Origin: Eledone cirrhosa
Taxonomy: Eukaryota > Mollusca > Cephalopoda > Octopoda > Eledonidae
Direction: 5' to 3'
DNA: 64,000 nt
Assembly (NCBI GenBank): GCA_964016885.1
Contig: OZ024743.1
Coordinates: 20,688,295 to 20,752,294 of the forward strand
Shown here: positions 53,487-64,000 of the stretch, one piece after another
Numbering within the stretch: the first letter of the stretch is position 1
Layout of the letters: every line of letters begins with the position of its first letter
Notes under the pieces: generated by a model
What the model was told of the DNA's origin: nothing
What the model saw: the letters and a program-made list of their open reading frames with translations, nothing else
Databases searched by the model: none
Position numbers and translations under genes: made by a program

Positions 53487-54780
53487 ACATTCAAAGTTAT
53501 AGATGTCATGTTTGAGATAATCTCGATAATTTGTCTTGTCTCCCAAAATAAGCTCAAAGAATAAATCCAAACATTTAATTATTACAAAATAGTCAATGAC
53601 AGAAATATACACATAAATATCTAATGATATAAATGTATAATAGGACATATCAAACTTTAACAAGAGACAATCTGTATAGAATGTAAGAATACATAGTTTG
53701 TTACAGTATCATAATAACATTTAACAAAAATTTAAAACATAGATACCTGATAAAAATCCTATATATCGCCCTCATATATATCCTTCACCAATCATGAATA
53801 CATTTCACCAATTATCGGTGCCGTTAGATAATCGATTTGGATCGTCAGTGAGGGAAACCGATCTAACTAAACTTACACCTGTTAACATACAGAACTGACG
53901 ATGACAAGAGAAGTACATGGTATTATTAAAAAACCAACACACACGGTCATCACCTGAAATGATATGAAAGCTTTCACGCCAACTAGAAATAGCAGTCTAT
54001 ATTTTCTTGGGAAATTCATAAAATACATGTCTAGAAAATATTTTTATCAATATTCATTTGTGTAGTAAACAGATTTGATAATTCACAATTAAAATATAAA
54101 TTTTACTTCATGAGGATTATGCTGCCAATAAAGTTGAGTAGGTAAGTTGGTTAGTTTAATAACAAGTTGGTTATTTAATTGTTAATTGTCAAAGTTTTTT
54201 GTTCTGATTTTATTCTATCTACTCTATTCTGTATGGAGTAGAGAGAACATGATCAGAACAAAGAGGAGATGCAAAGGAGCAAGAATAAACATTGAGAATC
54301 TTACTGGATGTGTAACAAAAGAGCTTTGATAATTAAGATTAAACAATCACCCAGTTATTAAACTACCAATGAATGGATTACTCAACTACTAATATACTGA
54401 AGTGAAACTCAACTGGTGCATATGTTTTTATTAGCAGCATGAACCTCCGAAAGTATAACAATATGTTTCGACCCATGATTTCACATCAAGAATCTTGATT
54501 GAAGTGTATAGAACTGAGTTTTCTGAAAATGTAATGTAAGATATGTCTCCATATTTTGTGTTCAGCTTCTTGTGGCTGTCATAGGTTTCAGTGCAGACAC
54601 TCAATAACATGATGACATGCTACTTGCTTGTCCACTGACAGATATCCCCCATCCTCGAGCAAGCAACATGTAACCTGATGCTTGACCTCCCATCTTACAC
54701 TTGCCATTGCCTCCCCCAGTTGGGCCAAGGACCCAACAACCATCCAAAGGTCATAATGAGGTAGAACTAGTGACATGATA
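53487..54780. other. no gene seen
   Basis: A GC-richer piece at about 53815-53960 (GGATCGTCAGTGAGGGAAAC) and a piece near 54580-54780 look repeat-derived, but I cannot name them. Confidence 0.4.
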
Positions 54781-55115
54781 AAATACACCTAGTCCACCCT
54801 GTATAGTGGTAGTGCTGCTGCCACGACAAAAGCACCCAGTCCACCCAGTAAGGTGGTTGTGCTAGTGTCGCTACAAAATACAGCTCGTCCACTCTGTAAG
54901 GTGATCATACTGGTGCGATGACAAAAAGTTCCCAGTACAAGTTGTAAAGGGACTGACTTTAGGATGTATGTTCAGCTATTGAAAACCATGCCAAAAAGTA
55001 AAAGAACTGTATAAGCAAGGAATGGTCACTTCACATATCTATTGTCATAACAAGGCAGCCTGTTCAACCCATGCAAGCATGGAAAATTGATGTTAAACGA
55101 TGATGATAATGATAA
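54781..55115 (+). mobile_element. LINE/SINE 3'-end fragment with tandem units
   Basis: About four units of roughly 46 bp around GTCCACCC(T/A)GTA(A/T)(A/G)GTGG and GACAAAA stand at 54786-54945. GTTCAACCCATGCAAGCATG and TTAAACGATGATGATAATGA follow. Other copies of this 3' end have one or two such units, so this copy shows an expansion. Confidence 0.8.
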
Positions 55116-55805
55116 TTCAAAAACCTATTGTCTGTGCAACCATCTATACTTACACACACAAGTATACACTTTCTCTTGGAATTCAGTACACTTCAGCAGT
55201 CACATTCAGTTATTCCTATAGTCATACTCCAACATCTCTTCTAGCAGAATCAACTTAGTTTCTTCTGCAGCAGTCATATCAAAACTACCTCATTTAGGTT
55301 CTAAAGATTTCCTACAACTAAAGATGTCTGGCATAAGAAAGATTTTTTGCATCTATCAATAAACCAGGCAAGGAACAAAGGAAGTCACACGTAGAAAGAG
55401 TTCTTGCCTGAAAAAGACCCATCAGTATAGAAAAGTCAATGTAAAAATGATGATGATAATGATAATTAACCTGCATGAAGAAAGTAATAAAGGAAAAGGC
55501 TATCATATGTGATTTACAGTTGTATCATTTTACTATCTCCACTATTATTTAGCCAAGGTAATTGTCTTAGATGCAGTAGATGGTTCAATCACCCTGTAAT
55601 TGATGATAATGACAAGGAATCAATAAGGACCTGTCTATGCAATGGAGAAATAGTTCATTCTCTGGATGGAAGACTGGATACAAATATCTGAATATATAAC
55701 CCTACTTACAATTCAAACTATTGCTCAAAATAGTTTCAAATAGAGTGAAGTAATTTGAAGAAACATTATTTCAATACCAGATGTATCTCTATCCAGAATT
55801 TGAAG
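55116..55805. other. no gene seen
   Basis: A 60-codon open frame at 55509-55691 has no convincing splice or homology support. Confidence 0.4.
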
Positions 55806-55990
55806 GGCAGTGAGTTGATAGTATCGGTAGAGCATCAGACAACATGCCTTGTAGCGTATAGTTACATCCCTTCATGTTCTGAGTTTAGCTTTGCCTTTCA
55901 TCCTTACAAGGTTGATAAAATAAAGTACCAGCAACACAAGGAAGTCGATTTAATCGACTTTCTTCTTTCTCTTCAAATTGGTGGTTCTCA
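55806..55990 (+). mobile_element. octopus-type SINE, long-tail variant, decayed
   Basis: GATAGTATCGGTAGAGCATC head, a shortened B-box region (GTTCTGAGTTTAGC), ATAAAATAAAGTACCAGCAA body, and pre-tail GATTTAATCGACTTTC. Confidence 0.82.
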
Positions 55991-57383
55991 CCTGATTCTC
56001 ACTTTTGGCTCTGGGACATTTTTCATCCCTACCCCTTTAACTGCTTTTGCTGGCAGGCTGAATATAGTGAGGGATTTGATGCTTGGAGGGGATATGGGCA
56101 CTGCCAAGCATTTCTAAGGTCCATTGAAATGCCTTGAGCACATAGTTAAAAGTATAAAGTGGCACCCCTAAATTAACTGCATCAGTTACAGGAACTTTAT
56201 TGATTGATTCTCAAATTGTTGAAGGATCTAATAGATGAGGGTTATAAAGAAAACTTTCAAGCCAGTTATGGTTGCTTTAATCACTTCATAAAAACTGATA
56301 CAATCTGCATAATGTTTAAGTAACATAGAAGCAATGAGTGTTGAAGTTGGAGCAGATTAGAAGTTTATTGAGCTTGGGATGAATGAATTAGAGGAGAAGG
56401 ATATTTAGCAGTAGGGTGGCTCCAATTAATCAGCAGATAATCAATATCAGCCATGTCGGCTATTTTGGCAATTAATTTGTATCAGTTTTTTTGCTGATTA
56501 ATCAGGTTTGATAATTTGTCGTTATTGTTTTGGAGTAAGAAAGCCATGGATGATAGAATTTCAGAAAACATATTGTACAAATACTTAAGAAATATTATTT
56601 CCAAAGACACACGATCTAAGCCAACCAGTGTATTACAAATTTGTTCCTAATATTCAAATATGTTGAACTACGCAAGTGGGAATTAGTTTGAAATTTCCAA
56701 GAAGCTTATATATGTTACCTCCTAAAGTAAAATCAGCCTAATTTTGTCATCATGTGCTCTCAAATAATAGCTCCATAATTGTAATTAATTATAATATGCA
56801 TTTTCATATTCCATTAGATAATTACATCATAGATAATCAGCAGCTGATTAATCAACATCAGCTGATAAGGCAAGTCAAATTAATACGTAATCAGCCAATT
56901 TACTTATCAGTGTATCCCTATTTAGCAGAAGAGGTTTTTTATTAAGACAAGACTGGTTTATATTGAGAGAGGATGCTTAAACAAATATACATAAAAAAGC
57001 AAAAGGTATGCTTGGCTTTAAGGAATTTAAGGATCAGTTACTAGCAAAGAATATAGCTTAAACCTTTTCTCATCTCCCATTCTGAAAACCTGCATTCATT
57101 TAAACATATTAATAGAACCAATCTAGCTGCTTTCTACTGAACAAACAAGAAAACATGGATAATAAAAATATTGTTTGAAAACTGATATTCAAACTACTTT
57201 ATTTCAAATGTACAACAATATTGCATTGAAAGTGAAATCCTGTTCAAGATTTTATTAATTTTAGATATTATTCAGATGTAAGAGTAATCCACATACCACC
57301 TAATTCCTATCATTCCACCTTTGAACCAAGGGGCTATAACTGCATTTAAAGCATATTATCTGCAATTAATGTTTGTTCAAGTT
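55991..57383. other. AT-rich, no gene seen
   Basis: Pieces around AATCAGCAGATAATCAATAT (56438) and AATCAGCAGCTGATTAATCA (56837) are locally self-similar; nothing coding is supported. Confidence 0.4.
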
Positions 57384-57615
57384 AGGGAGGTGGATTGTGT
57401 ATTGGCAGAATTGGTAGAGAAATGACTAAAATGCCATTGTGGTATTCATTTTGGTACTTTACATTCTGAGTTCAAATTTTACTGAGGTCAACTTTGCCTT
57501 TTATCCTTGTCAGGACGATAAGGTAAACTACCAGTCAAATATTGGGATTGATCTAATCAACTTTGCCCTTCCCTCAAATGTTCTGGCATTGTGCTCAAAT
57601 TAGAAATTAATTTTT
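57384..57615 (+). mobile_element. octopus-type SINE, long-tail variant, decayed
   Basis: GGCAGAATTGGTAGAGAAAT head, GAGTTCAAATTTTACTGAGG B-box region, GATAAGGTAAACTACCAGTC, and pre-tail TGATCTAATCAACTTTGCCC. Confidence 0.82.
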
Positions 57616-59083
57616 GATCAAGCTATAGCATCAATAGACAATGAGACTGTAGGGTTTAGAGAGTTGTAGAAAAATCACAATATTATTCAGTGCATCAAAT
57701 ATATTGCAGTAGCATGGAAGAATATAAATTTTAACATTATAAATGGAATATAGAAACAGTGTCTCAAATACTGTATTAATACATTTGCAGGTTTTCACAA
57801 AGAAGAGATGGTTAGAATTAAAGGTAGCATTATGAAATTGTCCAAAACTCTTTAATTAAATGTAGAACTGAATGATGTGGAGTAGACAACTTAAAGAACT
57901 GTCAGATGAAAACCTCATTGGATTAAAAACAGATTTATAGAAAAGGAAAGAAGGGAACCAAGAAATTTATTTTACTGTGTAGGGTTTCAAAGCCATGTTG
58001 TTTCGATTTGAATGGAAATCATGGACCAGAACATCAAAATATTCACTAAAGGTGAAAGTTATATCAAAGCAATACAAGATTAGAAAACATACAAAGATAA
58101 AAAGAGAGTATTTGAACAAGATTCAGTGCATTCTTCAAAAAGGTGAGAAGAAATTTCACTTCAATTTCATTACTCCCAACCCAGCCAACAAACGTCTTAT
58201 TCTTAACACAGCAAGACTCTGTCCCATAAAGCTTATATATTAGATTTTATTGAGAAGCCAATACATTTTAATTTTTCAGAAGCACAAATTTAGTACTACT
58301 AACTGTTACAAGCTTGCTACTAAACTTCACTTACTCAAATTTACCCCTACTGCTCTGGCTGTTTCAAACTGTCTAGACAATGTTACCATTGTTACTATGG
58401 CTGGGTCACTCTAGCTATGGCTAATGCATTTTAAGACTGGCATTTATAAACTATTTTTATTGTTTTTGATATGTTTATTAGTAATACATTGTGTTTGACA
58501 ACAAATCCTCTTGTTTTGTTTTTGTAATTTCGCCATTGTATAAAATACATTCTGTAAAATGTATTAGTGTGTTTTGTATTATCATACATTGTTTTGTTAT
58601 AATCTGTATTTGTGTTTTAATATAAAATGAAATAATAGTATTAGTTGTAGAGTCAGTATATACAAGAAATACATATAAAATATCTTAACCTACTTACAAG
58701 ACTTTTCGCTGTTATGACTCAATGATTTTACAGCATATATTTCATATGCATTATTGTCATATGTATGTCTTGTGCATCTGCCTGAATATGTGACAAACTG
58801 CTTTCTAAAGTGCTGCCAAAGAAATAAAATAGAAATTGCTTTGTATGTGTCCTAGACTTCTTGTGCTGTGTTGAGTTGGAGCCATAGCAATCAAGAAAAG
58901 AATACTGCCATTAAATGACCCACACACTCAAAAGACTTAACACAGTCTAATCCAAAATGATCTTGTAGGTGTCACCATAAAGTTTTTTATGCAATGTGTT
59001 GTTACAACAATATTATCTTAGGACCAAATGTCAGGGAGTATGCCTCTCTCTTTCTCTCTCACTACCCCTATCTCATTAATAAA
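57616..59083. other. AT-rich, no gene seen
   Basis: An 82-codon basic open frame at 57995-58243 has no homology or splice support that I can see. No repeat named. Confidence 0.45.
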
Positions 59084-59098
59084 CACACACACACACAC

Positions 59099-59129
<31 letters not shown>

Positions 59130-59150
59130 TACATACATACATATATATGA
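59084..59150. repeat. CA/TA microsatellite
   Basis: (CA)n, then (TA)n and ATACATACATATATATG, directly before the unidentified block that follows. Confidence 0.9.
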
Positions 59151-59858
59151 TGACTACAACTCGATTTCGAGTAATGCTATCTCTTGATACTGAAGCATGA
59201 GCATCACAGTCATGGCTTTTTTGTCATGCTAAGGATTGCCTATGGCCAGCCATGTCATACATTGCAAAAAAATGTCACTTATCAAGCGATGCCTGTGCTT
59301 GAAGCTGTTTTATGTGAGAAAAGGCTTTGCATGGGCCAATCCCACTCTCTGAACATCGAATGCATTTACCCCAAAAGTAGTTTACATCATTGGATGCAAA
59401 TGAAGTCACAGGTTTTATATCAGTACTCCAGGTAGATGGAACTTGTCATCCTATAAGGGCCATCCATCTAAGTGAAAGAAAACCTCTGGTGCCTTGTGGC
59501 TATATCCACTTATAGGCAAGACTTTGGGAGTAAATGCCGAGGATAAATCTGGAGCCGGTGACCCTAAAGAAGTTTGATGTTATATTCAACCTTGTTCTGG
59601 CAACTCCGGCTCCACAGATGCTAAGTTGTATTGGTTCCTTCTCTTCCTTTGAACAACACCAGTGGTGTGGAGAGAGGAGCTGTGCTGTATGGGCATCTAC
59701 CAATCTTCCATGCAACCCTGCCCATGCCTGTACCCTGAAGAGGACATTCCAGCATTACCAAACTGTGACAGCAAAACATGGAAAGTCTACTGGTTATATG
59801 CCTACATAGGCATAGATCCATGGTCTTTCAAGACCAATGAATGCCAAGGATTATATAT
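59148..59858. repeat. unidentified GC-richer block between TA/ATAC microsatellites
   Basis: About 710 bp, starting GATGACTACAACTCGATTTC and ending AATGAATGCCAAGGATTATA, with base composition clearly unlike its AT-rich flanks. Both sides are TA plus ATAC microsatellite, as if inserted into one. No long frame, tRNA-like head, terminal inverted repeat or RT motif was found. A non-autonomous mobile element is the most likely explanation. Confidence 0.45.
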
Positions 59859-60317
59859 ATATATATACATACATACATATACATACATATTTGCATACCC
59901 CTCAGAAATGATGGGTTTTATAGTAAAAAATATTTGATTAAAACATTTCTAGATTACATCATTCTATGTGATGATTCTTGAATTACCAAGTTTTCCTTGA
60001 CTTTCAACATTTTCCTTCTACTATCCCCTCACCACTGTCACCATTAGTACTAACTTTAACTCCTCCCCTCACCAGTATCTCATCATCATTTTATCACCTC
60101 CCCATCTTCAGCTTGAACTAAAAGATGGAAGATGATTAATAGATGTTTTATATGCACTGACGCACACACATATGGAAAGGCAACAAAAGATATTGGACAT
60201 GTGTGTGTGTATATATATGATGATAGTAATACACTGCCATTGTCATAGACATTATTAGTGAAAGCACATACTGTATGTTATCAGGAGTTGTACTTGCATC
60301 TTGTCAAGCCTCAACAT
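59859..60317. other. no gene seen
   Basis: TA/ATAC microsatellite at 59855-59890, a GT/TA run near 60200; nothing else supported. Confidence 0.45.
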
Positions 60318-60398
60318 CAAAACTGCCTTTCATCCTTTCAAGGTCAACAAAAAAAAATGTACCAGTGCAGTAGGAGGGGTTTTCAATTATCTACCCTC

Positions 60399-60429
<31 letters not shown>
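60318..60429 (+). mobile_element. octopus-type SINE 3' part ending in (CT)n
   Basis: AACTGCCTTTCATCCTTTCA, a GGTCAACAAAAAA variant, TGTACCAGTGCAG, then the pre-tail with TTTTCAATTATCTACCC and (CT)n at 60403-60429. The head is missing. Confidence 0.7.
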
Positions 60430-61040
60430 AGAAATTGACTGTTTCTTGATCTGGAGAGTGATGGGATCTGCCAGGTTTGAATGCCTATGACGTGTGTGTT
60501 TTTCTTTTCCCATTATTCATTTACTTTTATCTATCATTTGCTCTCTCTCTATATTTCTATTTATTTCTCTTTTATATCTCCATTTCTTTCTCATTCTTTT
60601 CATTTACCTTATATGTTCTGCTATTGTCATGGCGAATGCTCTCTCTTTCCCTTTTTCTTCTCCCCTCACACCCTCTCTGTTTTTCTCTCTCTCATTGCTG
60701 TAGAACCTTTCTTTTATTCCACAGTTTCCATTTAAACAATTTATCATACCTCAAAAATTATTCCATTAAAAAAAAACAGACAATATGTGGATGTAAATAT
60801 GTATGTTTTTGTGGAGGAAATGCATACATAATATGAAGCATCCTAGCTTGCATGTGCACACACACTCGCATGCACACACACACAATAAATAGTACACATG
60901 TCACATAATATTTTTAATTCACTTTTAATTACAAACATCTTTCCGATAATATATTTATTCAGAATTACAATTATAGAGGAAATGTCCAGTGGCTGAGTTA
61001 TCACTTTCCTGAGCATTGTCAGGTACTGCTGCTAGTATAT
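60430..61040. other. pyrimidine-rich, no gene seen
   Basis: A CT/TTC-rich tract (60520-60720) gives hydrophobic Leu/Phe/Ser-rich open frames in three frames, which are compositional. CA runs at 60860-60885. Confidence 0.5.
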
Positions 61041-61090
61041 CATCATCATCATAATCATCATTTTACGTCCGCTTTTCCCTGCTTGTAATC
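61041..61090 (-). mobile_element. LINE copy C-type 3' tail scrap
   Basis: Minus strand reads TTACAAGCAGGGAAAAGCGG then ACGTAAAATGATGATTATGA, which matches the very end of copy C. Only about 50 bp remain. Confidence 0.75.
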
Positions 61091-61153
61091 TTAGGTTCAA
61101 TGAGGGGTAACCACAGTAAAAAAGGTACTTAATACATTAATAGTGTAAACATC

Positions 61154-61284
61154 AAATTTAATATAGAAATCGCTTCTACAGGACTAGAACTGTTTCATTC
61201 GAAGGAAATCATCAGTGCTTTCTTGATGATTTCTGTCAAATGAAAGAGTTCTAGTCCTGTGGAAGCGATTTCTATATTAAATTT
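61154..61284. repeat. inverted repeat, 61-bp arms
   Basis: The arms at 61154-61214 and 61224-61284 match at roughly 56 of 61 positions around a 9-base loop (outer arm AAATTTAATATAGAAATCGC). It is similar in design to the hairpin at 40849 but has a different sequence. Confidence 0.88.
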
Positions 61285-62420
61285 TATATATATGAGAGAA
61301 AAAGAGAGAGAGATTGTTAGATAGATGAAATTTTATATGTTTGTTATATAGGGAAGTAGGTAAATACTTAGATAATATAGAAGGAAGTGCAAAGTGGTAT
61401 GTAAAATTGCAGTAATATCGGCAAAAGGTTCAAAACTTTAAATGTACCAAGGTTTGAAATGATAACCTTGCAAGGTTGTACGTAATGACTTTATCTTAGT
61501 TAATTATGAAGAACTTCCTTTATGTGTGACTTCTATGTACAATTTGTGAATGTACAATGTATGAAAGAAAAGAGATTGCTTCTATTAAGAATCACAAAAC
61601 AAATGAATAAAACAAAACAGCAAGATTTGCCTCTGTCATTGCACTACAATATTTATGAAACATCATTAGCCTCAGTCCAGGAATAATTGTTGATAATGAA
61701 GATCGATTTAATATGAACTACTGATAATTCTTTCTATTACATTATTTCAAGGGACATGTACTTTTATGGTATTTTTTACAACAATTATTTCTATTAATTA
61801 TATTGTTCAATTGTAGAAAACTATTTAATTCATTTACAACAGTATTTTGTGCTAGCTCTGAATTGATACTAGTTACTTAGTTGTATTATTTCCCAGTAAC
61901 ATAGTTACTCTTACTTTAACTGTTTTTAATTATTTTTTCTTTTCCTCTGTCAGTGAACAACACAATTGACACTTCCATTTGTATTATATATACATAGTTG
62001 TCACTCATTCTTAGTAAATTTCTCAATTACAAAATAACAAAGAGAAACTTTTTTACTTACTCTCAAGAAAGCTATAAATATTCATCTAATCAGTTGTGAC
62101 TGAAGAGGGCCTATGATACGACAATATAATTCTATTAATTGCTATAAGATACTGTTTTGTCTCTTGTCTCTTACTCCACTGGACAGCACTTCGTCTTGTC
62201 AGACACTGTGACCTCGGTTGGACCAACAGTACCCTTGTAGGGGTTGAAACTGCCAAAGTTCATTTAAACGAACGATGAACCTGGAGTTCTGTGTCTTTCG
62301 TTTGTAATTTTAAAAAAATATATTTTTTAAAGGTTTCCTCTTAAAAAATTGTTTTTCGTTTTGCCTTGTTTTCATTCATTGTCATGTCCTCTCTTTGTTA
62401 ATTTTCTTAAGTTTATCATT
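61285..62420. other. no gene seen
   Basis: A GC-richer part at 62095-62290 (TCGGTTGGACCAACAGTACC) looks repeat-derived but is not identified. Confidence 0.4.
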
Positions 62421-62472
62421 TTATATATATATATATATATACAGACACACACACACACATATATATATATAA
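62421..62472. repeat. TA/CA microsatellite
   Basis: (TA)n, (CA)n, (TA)n in succession. Confidence 0.9.
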
Positions 62473-62691
62473 ATAAAATAAGAGACATAGGTTCTATTCA
62501 CATGCACACTAATGCCCATTTTTTCCATTGTGGGGGTTCATATGCCCTAAAATTATGGTGAAAGCTTCTAATTTTATTTTCAAAATTTTAAGTCACCACC
62601 TTATCCTAATTCACACCTGCTATATACACACACTCATACACACATCCCTTTCTGAAAAATTTGTGACAACAAAATAAATCATTGTCAACTT

Positions 62692-62790
62692 CATCCTTTT
62701 TATGTTCATTCAGTCTATGCCAGCATGGACTGAATGGAATTTTTGACACAGTGTTTTATGCCTAGTTGGCTTTTCTGGTGCCAACCATTT
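62692..62790 (-). mobile_element. LINE/SINE 3'-tail scrap
   Basis: Minus strand: GCCAACTAGGCATAAAACAC, then CATGCTGGCATAGACTGAAT, a diverged version of the shared end without a clear GAT run. Confidence 0.45.
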
Positions 62791-63140
62791 AATCACGGTG
62801 ATATTTTGTATCTATTTCAAAAGCCTTGATACACTGAGTATACTTTACTTATATAAACTACTAGTATTTTAGATGAAGATTCTATAGTACTCTGACTTAA
62901 TGGTAGTTGATCTTTGATTTTGATGAAGTAATATCTATCATTGGTTTTTGGTATTGTTTCATTTAGTAGAAATAATTTTACAAACCATTACCAACTGACA
63001 ACTCATGGGAATGTGATAATTCAATCAAATAAACATATTTTTGGCTCGGAACCTAAAGAATTCTTAAAGAATACAAATTATTAAAATGCCTATTTCTTTA
63101 TATTCGGACTCATAAAGAATTTTGTTTTCTCTACTATAGT

Positions 63141-63370
63141 TGTGAGGATATAATACATTGAATCAACCCCTGTCTATTATTACTGCTATGGGCTGGAGTC
63201 ACAGTGATATAATAGATTGAATAAACCCCTGCCTATTATTACTTCTATGGGCTGGAGTCGTAGGGATATAACACATTGAAGAATCAACCCCTGTCTATCA
63301 TTACTGCTATGGCCTGGAGTCACAGTGATATAATACATTGTATCAACCCCTGCCTATTATTACTGCTACT
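63141..63370. repeat. minisatellite of about 60 bp, four units
   Basis: Four units each contain GATATAA(T/C)A(C/G)ATTGA, then CAACCCCTG(T/C)CTAT and ATTACT(G/T)CTATGG(G/C)CTGGAGTC. Unit length varies from about 58 to 62 bp. Nothing coding. Confidence 0.88.
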
Positions 63371-64000
63371 ATTTAGGGAAGTCAAAACCAACACCTGCTG
63401 AATCTAAAGTCAGAACATCATTATCTATAAAAGGCAGATTGTTGTTGTGTGTGTATGCATGTTCCATGTTTATACATTTGCACAATTTCAAACCGATTCA
63501 ACTCAAAGTCTGTAAGAATGTTGTAAATGGTCTAACTTAGGTCAACGACTATTTATTTCATTCAGACTCACCCAGAATTACGGAAATAATCGATAAAACT
63601 AAATACATGATGCTTTACCCCTCTAATACAATCTGATTTCTTCTCTCTCTACTCCCCTTAAAATTCGATAAAACTACATACATGCTGCAACTTTCTCTTA
63701 TATATGATTAAACTTACACACTTCCTTTAGGAACGCCGAAGAGAGAGAGAAGAGAGGGAGAGAGAGAGAGAACGTTTGTTTTTGAGTGTGGAACGGTCAA
63801 ACATTTATTTACTTCAATGACAAAGAGAACTTATTACATTTCATACGAAACAACAATTATTCAAAAGCAACAGATAAATTTATTCAACAACAACAAAAAT
63901 AGAGATAAATCTTTTTTAAAACCTCTCAACGAACGTGGAAGAAAGAAGTATCAGTTTATTTACTATACACAATAATATCCTCTATGAGGTCACTAAACCT
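63371..64000. other. no gene seen
   Basis: AT-rich with a GA-rich run at 63739-63770; no supported feature up to the window end. Confidence 0.45.

Noticed and set aside
54470..54530. Minus-strand GTCGAAACAT stretch like a Penelope-type ribozyme end
   Set aside because: Only the GAAA part is present; too little to call.
55509..55691. Cys-containing 60-codon open frame as an exon
   Set aside because: The acceptor is weak, no donor follows before the stop, and no family is recognised.
57995..58243. 82-codon basic open frame
   Set aside because: Its Lys-rich composition follows from AT richness; there is no recognised domain or splice signal.
60477..60836. 119-codon hydrophobic open frame resembling a membrane protein
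   Set aside because: The tract is pyrimidine-rich and open in three overlapping frames with Leu/Phe/Ser bias. No start context, splice site or homology supports it.

Overview
The window looks like repeat-rich, AT-rich DNA from a cephalopod mollusc, most likely an octopus. The evidence is the tRNA-derived SINE whose body reads through GATAAAATAAAGTACCAGT and ends near CAATTATT (octopus OK/OR-like), the many LINE or SINE 3' ends of the form CATGCAAGC...GGACGTTAAACGATGATGAT, and long CT, TA and GAT microsatellites. No complete host gene was found. The only host-like coding signal is one candidate internal exon at 39560-39700. Most of the window is probably intergenic or intronic.

The dominant feature is a block of three same-strand LINE copies at about 5273-15504. 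Copy A (5273-7711) is 5'-truncated with an open reverse transcriptase frame. Copy B (about 7712-12070) is nearly full length: a GC-richer 5' UTR with duplicated CCAAT-containing repeats, an AP-like endonuclease, a reverse transcriptase with YADD, a PHD-type zinc finger, a 3' UTR and a GAT tail. One stop codon and a one-base G-run contraction interrupt it. Copy C (about 12250-15504) is an older relative with frameshifts and YADN instead of YADD. Copy D (42756-44948, minus), a degraded copy at 51867-52728 (minus) and several 3'-end scraps belong to the same group. The group carries endonuclease and RT in one reading frame and ends in short tandem repeats, which suggests an RTE-like LINE, but I cannot fix the clade.

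Elsewhere there are three other LINE families, all decayed and on the minus strand: an RTE/Rex-like family (17505-18350, 42119-42710), a second RTE-like family (37678-38642), and an R2/R4-like element (28737-31165). There is a decayed piggyBac transposon with one terminal repeat abutting TTAA (47340-48418) and carrying a later SINE insertion. There is a decayed mariner (50000-51000). About 17 copies or fragments of the octopus-type SINE are present, including four head to tail at 27942-28736. At least two further SINE families are present.

Structural DNA includes a perfect 72-bp palindrome (20247-20318), two neighbouring fold-back structures (40449-40739, 40849-40973), several smaller inverted repeats, and minisatellites with periods of about 43, 45, 50 and 60 bp. 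The most unusual items are the PHD finger built into the LINE polyprotein, the fold-back pair, the unidentified 710-bp block at 59148-59858, and the unassigned exon. No RNA gene, CRISPR array or operon was found.
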